Below, piece by piece: positions 1 to 8,718 of a stretch of DNA of 64,000 bases. Positions within the stretch are counted from its first letter, which is position 1, and every line of letters starts with the position of its first letter. The position numbers and the translations under genes are program-made. Origin of the DNA: JAFAMB01 sp963775805 (GTDB taxonomy: Bacteria > Verrucomicrobiota > Verrucomicrobiia > Chthoniobacterales > JAFAMB01); NCBI GenBank assembly GCA_963775805.1, contig CAVZKG010000005.1:1-64000 (forward strand), in the 5' to 3' direction. Below the pieces are notes generated by a model. The model saw only the letters and a program-made list of their open reading frames with translations. It did no database searches and was not told where the DNA came from.

Positions 1-325
1 CCGTCCCTCCTTCTGCTCTGGAAAATAAATAGACGGTCAACCACCCTGGAAACACAGTGGTAGAAACTCTGACCCTCAGCCTTGACGCGCGGAAACCTCA
101 TAGGAGCGAGGCGTATTGCACCACACTACATAAAAATGTAATGAAATATAACTGAATCCACCAATTTTGGCCTGTCCCTCCTTCTGCCCTACAACACTAC
201 ATAAAAATGTAGTGAAATATAACTGAATCCACCAATATTCTGGCCTGTCCCTCCTTCTGCCCTATAGCAATGTGACCAGATGCTCATATTGTAAGGAAGC
301 GCAGAAATTCGATTTAGCTCGGAGC
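1..325. repeat. Gene-free stretch with tandem hairpin repeat
   Basis: Two imperfect copies of a roughly 70-bp unit lie in tandem (about 124-190 and 195-263), and a partial third copy of the pyrimidine-rich end (TCCCTCCTTCTGC) is at 1-19. Each full unit begins with an inverted repeat, CACTACAT-AAAA-ATGTAGTG. It is perfect in the second unit (195-202 / 207-214) and has one mismatch in the first (124-131 / 136-143). The copies are 71 bp apart at the hairpin and 73 bp apart at the pyrimidine block, so there has been a 2-nt indel. No gene is seen. The stretch lies downstream of the 3' end of the MFS gene. Confidence 0.85.
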
Positions 326-1924
326 TTAATGCGCAGCAACTAGCTCTCCGGGAGCGACAGGGCGCTTACGTTTCTTAAACAGAAACACCAAGGGAACACA
401 GACCAGGCAGACGATCACAAGCATCCGAAAGACGTCCAGGTATGACCAGAGTGAGGCTTGCTGTTGCAGTGTCTGATAAATCAGACCATATGCCTGATGG
501 TGGCCAGCCGAAGAACCGACCTGTGGCGTAAGCGTGGTCTGTATTTTGGCGAGTTCTGTGTTGAAGACCGGGCTATACTGGCTTAAATGACCCACCATAA
601 GCGCCTGATGCGTCTGCGCGCCTCGTGATACCAGGGCAGTGATCGCCGAAATCCCGACGCTTCCCCCAAGGTTCCGCAAAAGATTGGTTATGCCCGTTCC
701 CTCGCCAAGGTTTTCACGCGAAATAGTCGCCATCGAAAACGTTGCCATTGGAACGAAGATCGTCGTCGTTGCAAAACCGCTGATAATGATTGGCCACACT
801 ACGTTGCCAGGAGCGATTTGAGTCGTTAGACCACCAAAAATGAACATCGAAAATGCTAACGCTGCAAACCCACCGCTAATCCACACCCGCCCATCGATCC
901 TTGGGATTGCCAGGATGCGTCCGGCAACGATACTTCCTAGAATCGCTCCAATGCCGCGCGGGCTCATCACCAGACCGGCCTGCAAAGAAGTATAGGAGAT
1001 CAGGTTTTGAAGGAATAGCGGCAGGATCGAAGTTGTTCCGTAGAGAATTGCACCGAGCAAGAACAATAAAACGGAGCCGATCGCAAGATTTCGATCCCGC
1101 AGGACGCGTAAATTCACGATGGGCTGTTCAACGTTCAACTCCCAGATCAGAAACGAAACGAAACCAACAACGGCGCCAAAGGCAAGCCATCTGATAAAGC
1201 TTGAGGACAACCAGTCGTCATCCTGGCCTTTGTCGAGAAGTATCTGCAGACACCCGATCCAGATTGCCAATAAAGCGAAGCCAATAAAATCGATTCTGCC
1301 GGGCCGATCTTCTTTGAGGTAAGGAGGATCTTCGAGCAATATGGAACAGAGAATTACGGCAAGAATTCCGACTGGGACATTGATATAAAACGCCCATCGC
1401 CATGAGTAACTATCGGTTAACCATCCACCCACGGTCGGCCCGAGGATCGGTGCGACAACGATGCCCATCGCGTAGACAGACATTGCCGCACCTCTTTTCT
1501 GTGGCGGGAAACTTTCCAGCAAGACGGCCTGAGCGATCGGCTGAAGCGCACCTCCTCCGGCGCCCTGTATGATACGGGCGAGGATCAATAGTCCGAGACT
1601 CGAAGCCAAGCCGCACAAAGCGGAAGCGATAGTGAAGATCCCGATGCAGACAATCAGGAATCTTTTACGACCAAAAAAACGCCCCAGCCAGCCTGTAGCG
1701 GGAAGCACAACCGCGTTTGACACGAGATAACTCGTCAAAACCCAAGTCGCCTCGTCCGTGCTGGCCGAAAGATTACCGGCGATGTGATTCAGGGCCACGT
1801 TCGCAATCGACGTGTCCAAGACCTCCATGAAGGTCGCTAACATGACGGCCATGGCGATAAACCACGGATTGACGGCTGGTTTGCCCTGGGGAGGAGAGTT
1901 GGACGAATCTGGTGCAATAGCCAT
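326..1924 (-). CDS. DHA2-family MFS multidrug exporter (EmrB/QacA type)
   Basis: Proton-coupled inner-membrane drug exporter of 532 aa, the usual length for the 14-helix DHA2 family. Visible marks are the first-helix motif MEVLDTSIANVAL (residues 33-45), motif A (GWLGRFFGRKR, 78-88) and the antiporter motif C (APILGPTVGGW, 158-168). Hydrophobic helices follow to a basic C-terminus. It is the last gene of a three-gene unit, transcribed after a TetR regulator and an HlyD-type periplasmic adaptor. That arrangement fits an EmrAB-like tripartite pump that could use an outer-membrane channel encoded elsewhere. Substrate is unknown. Confidence in family is high. Confidence 0.93.
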   Translation of the reverse strand: MAIAPDSSNSPPQGKPAVNPWFIAMAVMLATFMEVLDTSIANVALNHIAGNLSASTDEATWVLTSYLVSNAVVLPATGWLGRFFGRKRFLIVCIGIFTIASALCGLASSLGLLILARIIQGAGGGALQPIAQAVLLESFPPQKRGAAMSVYAMGIVVAPILGPTVGGWLTDSYSWRWAFYINVPVGILAVILCSILLEDPPYLKEDRPGRIDFIGFALLAIWIGCLQILLDKGQDDDWLSSSFIRWLAFGAVVGFVSFLIWELNVEQPIVNLRVLRDRNLAIGSVLLFLLGAILYGTTSILPLFLQNLISYTSLQAGLVMSPRGIGAILGSIVAGRILAIPRIDGRVWISGGFAALAFSMFIFGGLTTQIAPGNVVWPIIISGFATTTIFVPMATFSMATISRENLGEGTGITNLLRNLGGSVGISAITALVSRGAQTHQALMVGHLSQYSPVFNTELAKIQTTLTPQVGSSAGHHQAYGLIYQTLQQQASLWSYLDVFRMLVIVCLVCVPLVFLFKKRKRPVAPGELVAAH

Positions 1925-1941
1925 AGCGCGCAGCGAAGAAA

Positions 1942-3228
1942 TTACCTTGCGTCTCGAACACGTTCAGCATCGGGGCGCTTTCGCAAGGCTCGGAATACGA
2001 TCAGCAAGTTACCGATAGCAATCACTGTGAACGCAATACCGACACCAATCGGCGTGTAATTTGGATCAGAAACTTTTACGACCGGAACGACCGATTCACC
2101 CGGTCCAAATGGTAGCCCGTTCGCGGTATTCAACGTCTCATCAAATAGGATCTTTACCGGAACACGCTGGACGACCTTCACGTAGTTCCCTGTCGCATCT
2201 TCAGGCGGGAGAAGACTGAATCGAGCTCCGCTCCCGGCCTGAATACTATCGATGTGCCCGCGAAATTTCTGACCCTGCAGTGCATCGACTTCGACCTCGA
2301 CTGGTTGGCCGGGCCGCATCTGGCGGATCTGATCTTCCTTAAAGTTGGCCGTGACCCAGACCTGCTTCGGCACAAGCGCGAACAGATTTTCTCCAGGCTG
2401 AACGTAAGCTCCGGGTTCGACCGATTTCTGCGTCACCCATCCCGATTCCGGTGCCAATACACGCGTGTAGGATTGGTTTAACTTTGCGCTTGCCAGGTTA
2501 GCCTCCGACTCACGGATCTGAGCATTGGCGGTTTGTAGTAAGCCTACGTAGGTATCCACCTGTGCCTGCGCTTCGCTTACCAACGCTTCATCACTTAGCA
2601 CCTTCTTTTCTGCCGCTGTCAGCGTCGCCTGTGCGGATTTTGCTGTGGCCCTGAATTGATCGACATCCTGGGGTGAGACCACTTTCGTCTCGAAGAGGTC
2701 TTCGTTACGCTTCAAGTCGCTCTGAGCTTTCTCACTCTGAGCGGCATCCGCGGCGGCTGTTGCCTGATCTGACTCGGCGGTAGCTTGCTCTGTCTTGACG
2801 TGAGCGATCGCCTCTTGACCTGCAGCCTGCGTGGCGACTGCCTGCGCTTGAGAGCTAGCCAGAGCGGCGGCTTTCTGGCGAACCGCAACATCAAAATCGC
2901 GTGGATCCAATTCTACAACCAAGTGACCTTTGCTTACGCTCTGATTGTCATCGACGTAAACAGACTGAACCCGCCCTGCAACCTGCGCCGAAACTGGAAC
3001 GATATGGCCGTCAATAAAGGCGTCATCCGTGGACTGATAGGCCGCAGAATTGACTATGTAGACCAAGCCGACGATCACCGCGAAGGAAAATGCTACTGCG
3101 AGGATAAACGTGGTTACGACACGCTTCGCTGAACGAGCAGTGTTCCCGCTTTTCGAACTACCCTCCCTCCTGTCATCACGAACGGTTGTACGGATTTCGG
3201 TTCGTTCTTCTTCGATTTGTTGAGTCAT
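1942..3228 (-). CDS. HlyD/EmrA-type membrane fusion protein
   Basis: Periplasmic adaptor of 428 aa. It has a basic, charged N-terminus, one transmembrane helix (about residues 39-62), and a lipoyl-like half (YQSTDDAFIDGHIVPVSAQV). A long Ala/Gln/Glu-rich coiled coil covers about 110-230, followed by the returning lipoyl half (VLAPESGWVTQKSVEPGAYV) and a beta-barrel domain. Its start codon overlaps the stop of the upstream TetR gene by 4 bp and its stop lies 17 bp before the MFS gene, so all three are probably co-transcribed. It should link the MFS exporter to an outer-membrane factor, as EmrA does. Confidence 0.92.
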   Translation of the reverse strand: MTQQIEEERTEIRTTVRDDRREGSSKSGNTARSAKRVVTTFILAVAFSFAVIVGLVYIVNSAAYQSTDDAFIDGHIVPVSAQVAGRVQSVYVDDNQSVSKGHLVVELDPRDFDVAVRQKAAALASSQAQAVATQAAGQEAIAHVKTEQATAESDQATAAADAAQSEKAQSDLKRNEDLFETKVVSPQDVDQFRATAKSAQATLTAAEKKVLSDEALVSEAQAQVDTYVGLLQTANAQIRESEANLASAKLNQSYTRVLAPESGWVTQKSVEPGAYVQPGENLFALVPKQVWVTANFKEDQIRQMRPGQPVEVEVDALQGQKFRGHIDSIQAGSGARFSLLPPEDATGNYVKVVQRVPVKILFDETLNTANGLPFGPGESVVPVVKVSDPNYTPIGVGIAFTVIAIGNLLIVFRALRKRPDAERVRDAR

Positions 3229-3878
3229 AGGACGGTCCTAACGTCACCGTTGTCGGCCGGTTCTATTCCACGCACAAAGATTTCGACTACGGTCGATATA
3301 TAGGCATCAGCCGAGTAGATTTGGAGGCCGTATGCATGCTGGCGCAACACCCCGGCGCAGAGCGCGTTTTTAAAGGCGTCGAGTGCACATTCGACGTGTA
3401 TCTCACTCCGAATTAATCCCGATTTCTGAGCATCAGCGAGGAGAGAGACCAGCAGTTTACGCGCCGGATGGATTACATCGAGGATCAGGGTCTCAATCGA
3501 TTTGGGCAATACGTGACCCGCAAGCAACGCACCCACAAAGCCTCTATTCTTTTCCAAATACGAATAGTAGTGCCGCCCATATTTCTCCATGCTCTCCCGC
3601 AGGTTCTCTCTCCTTGAGGAATATTGGTCCAAAATCGTGGCTTGCTCGGACAACTCGCGCTCGAGAATCGCGCGGAGAAGCCTCTCCTTACTTTTGAAAT
3701 GGCGGAAAAGGGTGGCTTCGTGAACACCTGCTCTTCGAGCGATCCCACGCGTAGTGGCGCCTTGAACGCCGCGCCTGTTCAATGTTTCAGTCGCAGCATC
3801 CAGGAGTCGCTGGCGCGTTTTATTGGCGGAAGAAGAGATGATCCGTGTTCGTAGATGGTGGCAAGAGGTAGGTTGCAT
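3225..3878 (-). CDS. TetR/AcrR-family repressor of the efflux operon
   Basis: DNA-binding regulator of 217 aa. The N-terminal TetR helix-turn-helix is clear (TTRGIARRAGVHEATLFRHFKSKERLL), followed by a helical ligand-binding domain. It is the first gene of the efflux operon and overlaps the adaptor gene by 4 bp, so it most likely represses its own operon and is released by a pump substrate. Candidate operators lie just upstream (3925-3973). A shorter start inside the first 20 residues is possible because the N-terminus before the HTH is unusually long. Confidence 0.9.
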   Translation of the reverse strand: MQPTSCHHLRTRIISSSANKTRQRLLDAATETLNRRGVQGATTRGIARRAGVHEATLFRHFKSKERLLRAILERELSEQATILDQYSSRRENLRESMEKYGRHYYSYLEKNRGFVGALLAGHVLPKSIETLILDVIHPARKLLVSLLADAQKSGLIRSEIHVECALDAFKNALCAGVLRQHAYGLQIYSADAYISTVVEIFVRGIEPADNGDVRTVL

Positions 3879-3924
3879 TCAAGCGCTCGCTCGCACTGGT
3901 GACTGAGGTCTTTCTTGAGCAAAC

Positions 3925-3973
3925 ATGAGCGCCCACTCATCTTTGTCAAACAGAATATGAGCTTAGGCTCATA
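3925..3973. promoter_or_regulatory. Candidate TetR operators
   Basis: Two inverted repeats sharing the half-site ATGAG(C) lie 47-95 bp upstream of the TetR-efflux operon start. One is ATGAG-N6-CTCAT (3925-3929 / 3936-3940). The other is TATGAGC-TTAG-GCTCATA (3956-3962 / 3967-3973), perfect over 7 bp per arm. Position and repetition suggest a regulator site; that the local TetR binds it is inference. Confidence 0.5.
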
Positions 3974-4042
3974 CTACCCGTGCTTCACCACAGACTACCC
4001 TCCAACGCTCGATTCACTGAGAGCGAGCGGTGTGATCCTGAA

Positions 4043-4657
4043 CTATGCCAATCGCGGCGACAAATAAGTTACGAGCGCAGACTTTATCTCGTCGAAAAGC
4101 GCTTGTCGCTCGGAGGGCTCAGCATCCAAGTAAAGCCACAACAGTGCCCTTACCATTTGCACCGTAATTTCCGCATAGCGATGCGCCTTGATCGGGGACA
4201 TCCGAGGCTTCCGCTTAAGAAATAATTCCACGAGCTGCTGTCGGAGTGACTCTCTGATGTCGGCGGCGGGATTGGTGGAGCGCGGCGCGTCTATGAGGTG
4301 AATGATTGCAGGGCGCTCCTCGAAGGCCCTCATTGTCACATTGAGAAACTGATCCACGAGGCGACTGGTCGTTGTCTTGGCACTTACGGTGACCAGGCTG
4401 GCCCAGAGCTCCTTCAGTTCCTGGCAATATTGAGTCTTGAGCTCCCGTGCAACGACCTCTTTGCTGGGGAAGAACTGGTAGAGCGATCCAATCGATGCTC
4501 CGGCACGCTCTGCGATGTCACGCATTGTTGCCGCCTCAAATCCCACCTCCGCGAAGATCGCCGCAGCCGCTTGCAGCAACTCCGCAACCCGTTTCTCTCC
4601 GCGCCCTTGTATCGGAATGCGCCTGGGCGCGGATTCAATTTGTGACGCCCTACTCAT
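4043..4657 (-). CDS. TetR/AcrR-family transcriptional regulator
   Basis: Regulator of 204 aa with a textbook TetR N-terminal domain (AATMRDIAERAGASIGSLYQFFPSKEVVARELK, about residues 43-75) and an all-helical C-terminal sensor domain (AetR-like C-terminal arrangement). It is separate from the efflux operon by about 160 bp and transcribed in the same direction. No obvious target gene lies immediately beside it, so what it controls is unknown. Confidence 0.88.
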   Translation of the reverse strand: MSRASQIESAPRRIPIQGRGEKRVAELLQAAAAIFAEVGFEAATMRDIAERAGASIGSLYQFFPSKEVVARELKTQYCQELKELWASLVTVSAKTTTSRLVDQFLNVTMRAFEERPAIIHLIDAPRSTNPAADIRESLRQQLVELFLKRKPRMSPIKAHRYAEITVQMVRALLWLYLDAEPSERQALFDEIKSALVTYLSPRLA

Positions 4658-4673
4658 CTCATGTTGAACAATG

Positions 4674-4883
4674 TTAGCTGACGCTCATATTTGCAATAGA
4701 GGAAAAGAGGGACAGAAGGAAAAGTAGGGCTGAGCGCGTATCAGCGTACACACCTGTTCCAGGAGGCGTGGGTCCAATGACAATTTCTTTCTCGATGAGA
4801 CAAACCTTGAAAGCAGCGATTTTTTCTACGTCCTCCGCAGTGAAAACACCTGTGTCGAGATCCTGAGGATCCATGCTGATCAA
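4674..4883 (-). CDS. Small hypothetical protein or gene fragment
   Basis: Open frame of 69 codons (or 66 from the internal Met). The first half reads like a soluble protein (MDPQDLDTGVFTAEDVEKI), while the last 25 residues are hydrophobic and of irregular composition. The second half may be a run-on after a truncation. It ends 17 bp before the start of the TetR gene at 4657. I do not recognise a family; it could be the broken 5' end of a lost gene. Apart from this, 4658-4978 holds nothing I can name. Confidence 0.25.
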   Translation of the reverse strand: MISMDPQDLDTGVFTAEDVEKIAAFKVCLIEKEIVIGPTPPGTGVYADTRSALLFLLSLFSSIANMSVS

Positions 4884-4978
4884 TTTGCTATTTTCCCGAA
4901 GAACTGGCCGCTCCTTTTGGGAAAATAATCGTCATTTCGCAAATCGGTTGTCATTTTTTATCGTTGCCGGACATCCGT

Positions 4979-5872
4979 ATGAAAAGACAATTCCGACGCT
5001 TACTCCGAAGCTGTTTCTCGAAACAATTTCTTTTCGATATAAAATCGGTTCTGTTTTCGCAGCCTGGAACGATCCCTCCGCAACCCGTGTTCGTTCAAGA
5101 GCAAGAGCACGTCGCCTATGTAGGCCGCGACAAGCAAACTATCTTTCGAGTTCCTACCGCGTGGATCGGTGATCTAAAAGCCTTCATCCAAGAGTCAGAG
5201 AATTCTGGCGAGCTTCGATCCTTTTGCACAGTCTCTGATCAACCTGGTGTTCTAATCGATGTCGGAGCTCACAAAGGCTTTTTTTCCGCCTTATACTGCG
5301 GCCTTCATCCGCAAAACTGTGCTTTCGCGCTGGAACCTTCCACCCGTTCGTATTCGACCATCAAAGAAATTGCGACCTTGAACGGTTTCGGGGAACGCTT
5401 GCAGATAGAGCCTCACGCCGCTGGCGAGAGGAGTGGAACACGGCTGATGATCCTGGACACCGGTAACAATTTCATCCAAGAGCGCCCTTTTCATGGAAGT
5501 ACCTGGGGCTCGACAGAGAAGGTCGAAGTGCGAACGGTTACGCTGGATGAGCTATGCAGGAACCGGTCAATTGTTCCTTCCATCCTCAAGATCGATGTCG
5601 AAGGGTTCGAATACGAAGTTCTGCGTGGTGCATCGGATGTGCTAACACAGTGGAAGCCGGATATTTTCCTCGAACTGCATCTGGATTACTTAGATGAACG
5701 GCAGATCCAAGCGAGCCAGGTACTTGAAATTCTTATAGCTGCTGGCTACAGCTTCTTTGACCATCGCCATCGAAAATTGTCTCTGCGCCGGATCACTGAT
5801 TTCCCGAGCTATCGGATTCACATTGTTGCTCGGGCCAACAGTCATCGGAATCCCGGTTCACTCCACCACTAA
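4979..5872 (+). CDS. FkbM-family SAM-dependent methyltransferase
   Basis: Class I methyltransferase of about 297 aa. The SAM-binding motif VLIDVGAHKGFF is near the first third, the acidic post-motif is ALEPSTRSYSTI, and the family hallmark LKIDVEGFEYEVLRGA with FLELH sits in the C-terminal third. The family mostly methylates hydroxyls of sugars, polyketides or glycolipids; the substrate here is unknown. The frame opens further upstream at a TTG (4964), but the ATG at 4979 is a more ordinary start. It stands alone and converges on the SRPBCC gene with a 44-bp gap. Confidence 0.88.
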   Translation: MKRQFRRLLRSCFSKQFLFDIKSVLFSQPGTIPPQPVFVQEQEHVAYVGRDKQTIFRVPTAWIGDLKAFIQESENSGELRSFCTVSDQPGVLIDVGAHKGFFSALYCGLHPQNCAFALEPSTRSYSTIKEIATLNGFGERLQIEPHAAGERSGTRLMILDTGNNFIQERPFHGSTWGSTEKVEVRTVTLDELCRNRSIVPSILKIDVEGFEYEVLRGASDVLTQWKPDIFLELHLDYLDERQIQASQVLEILIAAGYSFFDHRHRKLSLRRITDFPSYRIHIVARANSHRNPGSLHH

Positions 5873-5916
5873 ATTTCGCCTACGGTTCCAGGCGGCCGAC
5901 CGCGAGATCGACGACT

Positions 5917-6402
5917 TCATGACCGTCCCACGCTCGCGCCCAGGGTGACGAGAAGCTCGTCCAGTTGCTCGAACGTCTCGGGCATCCCACCCTCCATCCC
6001 GGCGATGGCACCGTCGAGCGCTTCCTTCGAGGGATAGAGTTCGTGCATGACCAACAGCGTCTTGCCACCTTTTTCCTCGAAGGTCACCGTGGTGACGGCA
6101 CCGTCGTCACTTTCGTCATTAGTCCAGACGAGGCGCGAGTGCGGTGTCAATTCGATGTACCTACCGAAGAACGCCATAGGCTTTGAGGCCTCGCGGCCGA
6201 ACTCGAAACGGTACCTGCCCCCGACACGAACATCCGCCTCGCAGAAAAGCAGGGACACGCCTGTTGACTTCGGTGCCCACCACCGCTTGAGCAGCTCGGG
6301 CTTGGTCCACGCCTCGAACACAATGCGCGCCGGGCCGTTGAAGGTTCGCGTAACGACTAGCTCACGCTCGGACTTCCGTTCCACCGTCGTGCGGTTCTTC
6401 AT
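5917..6402 (-). CDS. SRPBCC / AHSA1-like domain protein
   Basis: Small protein of the START-like (SRPBCC, Aha1 C-terminal-like) superfamily. It has the typical opening (VVTRTFNGPARIVFEAWTKPELLKRWWAP), the middle DVRVGGRYRFEF and the C-terminal pattern TLLVMHELYPSKEALDGAIAGMEGGM. Proteins of this kind have a hydrophobic ligand pocket and often sit behind an ArsR regulator, exactly as here. The frame extends to an ATG at 6435 inside the ArsR gene. I prefer the ATG at 6402, 11 nt after the ArsR stop. It is probably co-transcribed with, and controlled by, that regulator. Ligand unknown. Confidence 0.88.
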   Translation of the reverse strand: MKNRTTVERKSERELVVTRTFNGPARIVFEAWTKPELLKRWWAPKSTGVSLLFCEADVRVGGRYRFEFGREASKPMAFFGRYIELTPHSRLVWTNDESDDGAVTTVTFEEKGGKTLLVMHELYPSKEALDGAIAGMEGGMPETFEQLDELLVTLGASVGRS

Positions 6403-6412
6403 GGGGGTAGGC

Positions 6413-6778
6413 TCACTCTCTCTTCTTACGTCCATCGACCTTCTCCTTCCGTTTCAATTCCTCGACAACCTTGTCCAGCTCGTCGAAGCGTGCGTCCCAG
6501 AGCTGGCGGTACATCTTGATCCATGCCGCCTCTTCCTCCAGTCGGCGCGGGCCGAGCTTGCAGGTCCGCACGCGCCCGACCTTCTCCGTGGTGACGAGCC
6601 CCACCTGCTCCAAGACGCCAACATGTTTCTTCATGCCCGTGAGGGTCATGTGGAACTTCTCGGCAAGGTCCGTGATCGAAGCGTCTGCACGCCCGAGCTG
6701 CTCCAGAACGCCGCGTCGTTTGGCGTCCGAGAGCGCGGCGAACGAGGCATCGAAGCCGGCCCCGGTATACTGAACCAT
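6413..6778 (-). CDS. ArsR-family (metal-site-free) regulator
   Basis: Winged-helix regulator of about 121 aa. It shows FAALSDAKRRGVLEQLGRADASITDLAEKFHMTLTGMKKHVGVLEQVGLVTTEKVGRVRTCKL, the classic ArsR HTH and beta-wing, without the Cys box of metal sensors. The C-terminus is Lys/Glu rich. This subclass typically precedes an AHSA1/SRPBCC gene and represses the pair. The ATG at 6778 is preferred to the one at 6799. The start codon lies inside an inverted repeat that is a good operator candidate. Confidence 0.9.
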   Translation of the reverse strand: MVQYTGAGFDASFAALSDAKRRGVLEQLGRADASITDLAEKFHMTLTGMKKHVGVLEQVGLVTTEKVGRVRTCKLGPRRLEEEAAWIKMYRQLWDARFDELDKVVEELKRKEKVDGRKKRE

Positions 6779-6790
6779 ACGGCTCAGTAT
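6767..6790. promoter_or_regulatory. Candidate ArsR operator over the start codon
   Basis: Perfect 7-bp inverted repeat ATACTGA-N10-TCAGTAT (6767-6773 / 6784-6790) spanning the ArsR start codon. The position fits autorepression by the regulator. The assignment is inference from position and symmetry. Confidence 0.45.
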
Positions 6791-6896
6791 GTAACACACG
6801 AATTGGCGGCATGCAAGGGGAGGCCGAGCGCGCGCTGAGGATTGCGAAAAACAAGTGATAAGCCTACACTTTGGCTATGTTCCCGCTTCGGCCAAA

Positions 6897-7406
6897 ATGA
6901 GAATTTTATTAGCCTTTATTCTTACTCTTGCCGCTTTACGTGATTTGGCCGAAGCGAGCCCGCTCGCAGTTCAAATTAAGATTCAAAGAGAAAAGGGATT
7001 GATCATGCTACCGCTGAATCAACCTTTATCAGCTTGGACTAAGTATTATGGGATGGGATACCACAACGCGGATGTTCCGGCCTTGATGGGGTGGACCATG
7101 AGTTGGACATTTCATCGCGTCACAATGGCGGCGACTTTCACGGGCCAGCCACTAGTCGCGACGCGAGTGGCTTTTGGACCAAAAGAAGGCCAGTTCGAGC
7201 TGACACTTAAAGAGGCTACCGTGATGGCCAATCGTCTGGGATTACTGAAGAGCCAACCAGATCCGAATTTCGAAGGAGCTCCACTGTGGCCGGGAGAGCA
7301 TATTAACGTTCGCTTTAGCAAAGAAAAACTCACCGGATTCACAATGATTGAACTGTGGACTGATAAGTTTCCGGACCCGAACGGCAATTTGCCAGAACCA
7401 GAATAA
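6897..7406 (+). CDS. Secreted hypothetical protein
   Basis: About 169 aa from the ATG at 6897, which directly opens a signal peptide (MRILLAFILTLAALRDLAEASP). The frame is open from 6855, but the extra residues do not look like a secretion signal. The mature part is beta-rich with several Trp residues (YYGMGYHNADVP, MGWTMSWTF) and ends in a Pro/Glu tail. I do not recognise a family. It diverges from the ArsR operon and has no downstream partner on its strand. Confidence 0.55.
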   Translation: MRILLAFILTLAALRDLAEASPLAVQIKIQREKGLIMLPLNQPLSAWTKYYGMGYHNADVPALMGWTMSWTFHRVTMAATFTGQPLVATRVAFGPKEGQFELTLKEATVMANRLGLLKSQPDPNFEGAPLWPGEHINVRFSKEKLTGFTMIELWTDKFPDPNGNLPEPE

Positions 7407-7439
7407 AGACGTAAGGCGGGATCAGTCGATGGCAGTTCG

Positions 7440-7835
7440 AACCGCTTTTTCTTTGGTCGTAACTTTCCGACTTCGGCAAATGGATTCTTGGTCGCGAGTC
7501 CGGTTTCAATACCCAAATCGATAGCTTGATTCCGACGGACCGTTCGACTCCGGCCAGATACTGGTCAATCAGTCCCTCCAGGTTCGTCACTCCAATTGTC
7601 AGCGCGATCGCGGCGCTGTTTCTGATTTCGGTCAGTGCGGGGAGAGTTTGGCGACCGCTGCGCTATAAAGTGTCGTCTTCAGTGAATGCCAAACAGTTTT
7701 TCCGTTGACGTATCCACGGGCGTAGTAGATTCCGTTCCTGCGGCGATATAGGAATTGAGTTTTCGTTTTGGTAAATTCGGTCTTGCAGATGTTTGTCGCC
7801 ATTTTTACAGACCGTATTACTGAAACGTATCTCAA
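7440..7835 (-). pseudogene. Decayed phage-type tyrosine recombinase (N-terminal part)
   Basis: The frame starting at 7835 encodes an integrase-like N-terminal DNA-binding segment (QFLYRRRNGIYYARGYVNGKTVWHSLKTTLYSAAVAKL) and then stops at 7632. A shifted frame continues plausibly as LTEIRNSAAIALTIG and VTNLEGLIDQYLAGVERS, which resembles the start of the core-binding domain. Similarity then fades, and no catalytic Arg/His/Tyr domain follows. So the gene is frameshifted and truncated. It lies 53 bp from an intact tRNA gene, a usual integration site, suggesting a lost mobile element. Confidence 0.6.
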
Positions 7836-7888
7836 ATCAAAAATCGCGGATTTCGCGACTTGTAACTCTCTCAGAATAAGCGTCTTAA

Positions 7889-7961
<73 letters not shown>

Positions 7962-8126
7962 GAGAGATAAACCAGGCCATGGCCTGCGGGGCTAAAGAGT
8001 GGGTCTGTCAATCGCGGCCTTCTTTATCGGCTGGCTTGATACGAGCGGAGAGCGTTCGCAAGACGAATTGTCAGGATGCGGAGCGTCCGATTCGATCCTC
8101 TAGGACCTACTTGCTACTCGAAACTC

Positions 8127-8444
8127 GTGAATAAAAGTACAGCAACAATCGAGAATATTACTCCCGCGACTGAAAGGGATTTGGGCGGCGTTAAGGTCCG
8201 AGTCGTGGAAGTGACATTCCTCCTTGACGAGCACAACGACCAAAGCGGAATTGCGACGCAGGCTCGCCTCGAGAAATTGGAAATAGTCTGTGGGTTTTCA
8301 ACCGACACTGGAGAAGCCTGGCAGCAGGATTGGTCGAAAAGCGTCTATCCAGTTGAGAATGGAATGTTCGTTGCCACACTGCCTTCCAATTCCGAATGGA
8401 AAATCGGCAAAAGATTCTCTGTCGTGCTGCAGAACGTCTCTTAA
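8127..8444 (+). CDS. Hypothetical protein
   Basis: About 105 aa if started at the GTG at 8127; the frame is open from 8076. The sequence alternates hydrophobic and polar residues in a beta-sandwich-like way (VKVRVVEVTFLL, ATQARLEKLEIVCGF, WKIGKRFSVVLQNVS) and shows no signal peptide or known motif. It lies 165 bp after the tRNA. Not recognised; coding character is moderate. Confidence 0.4.
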   Translation: MNKSTATIENITPATERDLGGVKVRVVEVTFLLDEHNDQSGIATQARLEKLEIVCGFSTDTGEAWQQDWSKSVYPVENGMFVATLPSNSEWKIGKRFSVVLQNVS

Positions 8445-8662
8445 GCCTGGAGCAAAGTCGGGGGCATTGGGCTCTGGGAAGGCTGGCGACCCTCAAGGCG
8501 TTACCTGAAAATTGGATCGGGGAAAAATGGTGGACCCGACCTCATCGTCCTGAGCGTAGCTAATGTTCAGTATGGAAACGCAACTAAAGTGCTCTGCCGG
8601 GATCCACAGGGTATTGCCATAGAGTTGGTAGTTAGTAATTGCTACCTCTAGCCAGTGTTATC

Positions 8663-8718
8663 ACGCCTAAGTCGAGATCGTGACTAACCGTCGGCTTGCT
8701 ATAGTGATACTTAGGCGT
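8663..8718. repeat. Inverted repeat at the 3' end of the SDR gene
   Basis: ACGCCTAAGT (8663-8672) and ACTTAGGCGT (8709-8718) are perfect 10-bp inverted arms separated by 36 nt. The right arm overlaps the stop codon of the SDR gene. It could form a hairpin in the mRNA end, but lacks a T-tract, so a terminator role is unproven. Confidence 0.4.

Noticed and set aside
1..263. CRISPR array
   Set aside because: Only two units of about 70 bp, with conserved sequence throughout and no variable spacers; no cas gene in the window.
7972..7990. AGGCCATGGCCT palindrome after the tRNA as terminator
   Set aside because: Only a 6-bp arm with no loop and no T-tract.
8085..8112. TTCGATCC...GGACC sequence after the tRNA as a degenerate attachment site copy
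   Set aside because: Similarity to the tRNA 3' end is too short and imperfect to support an attachment site.
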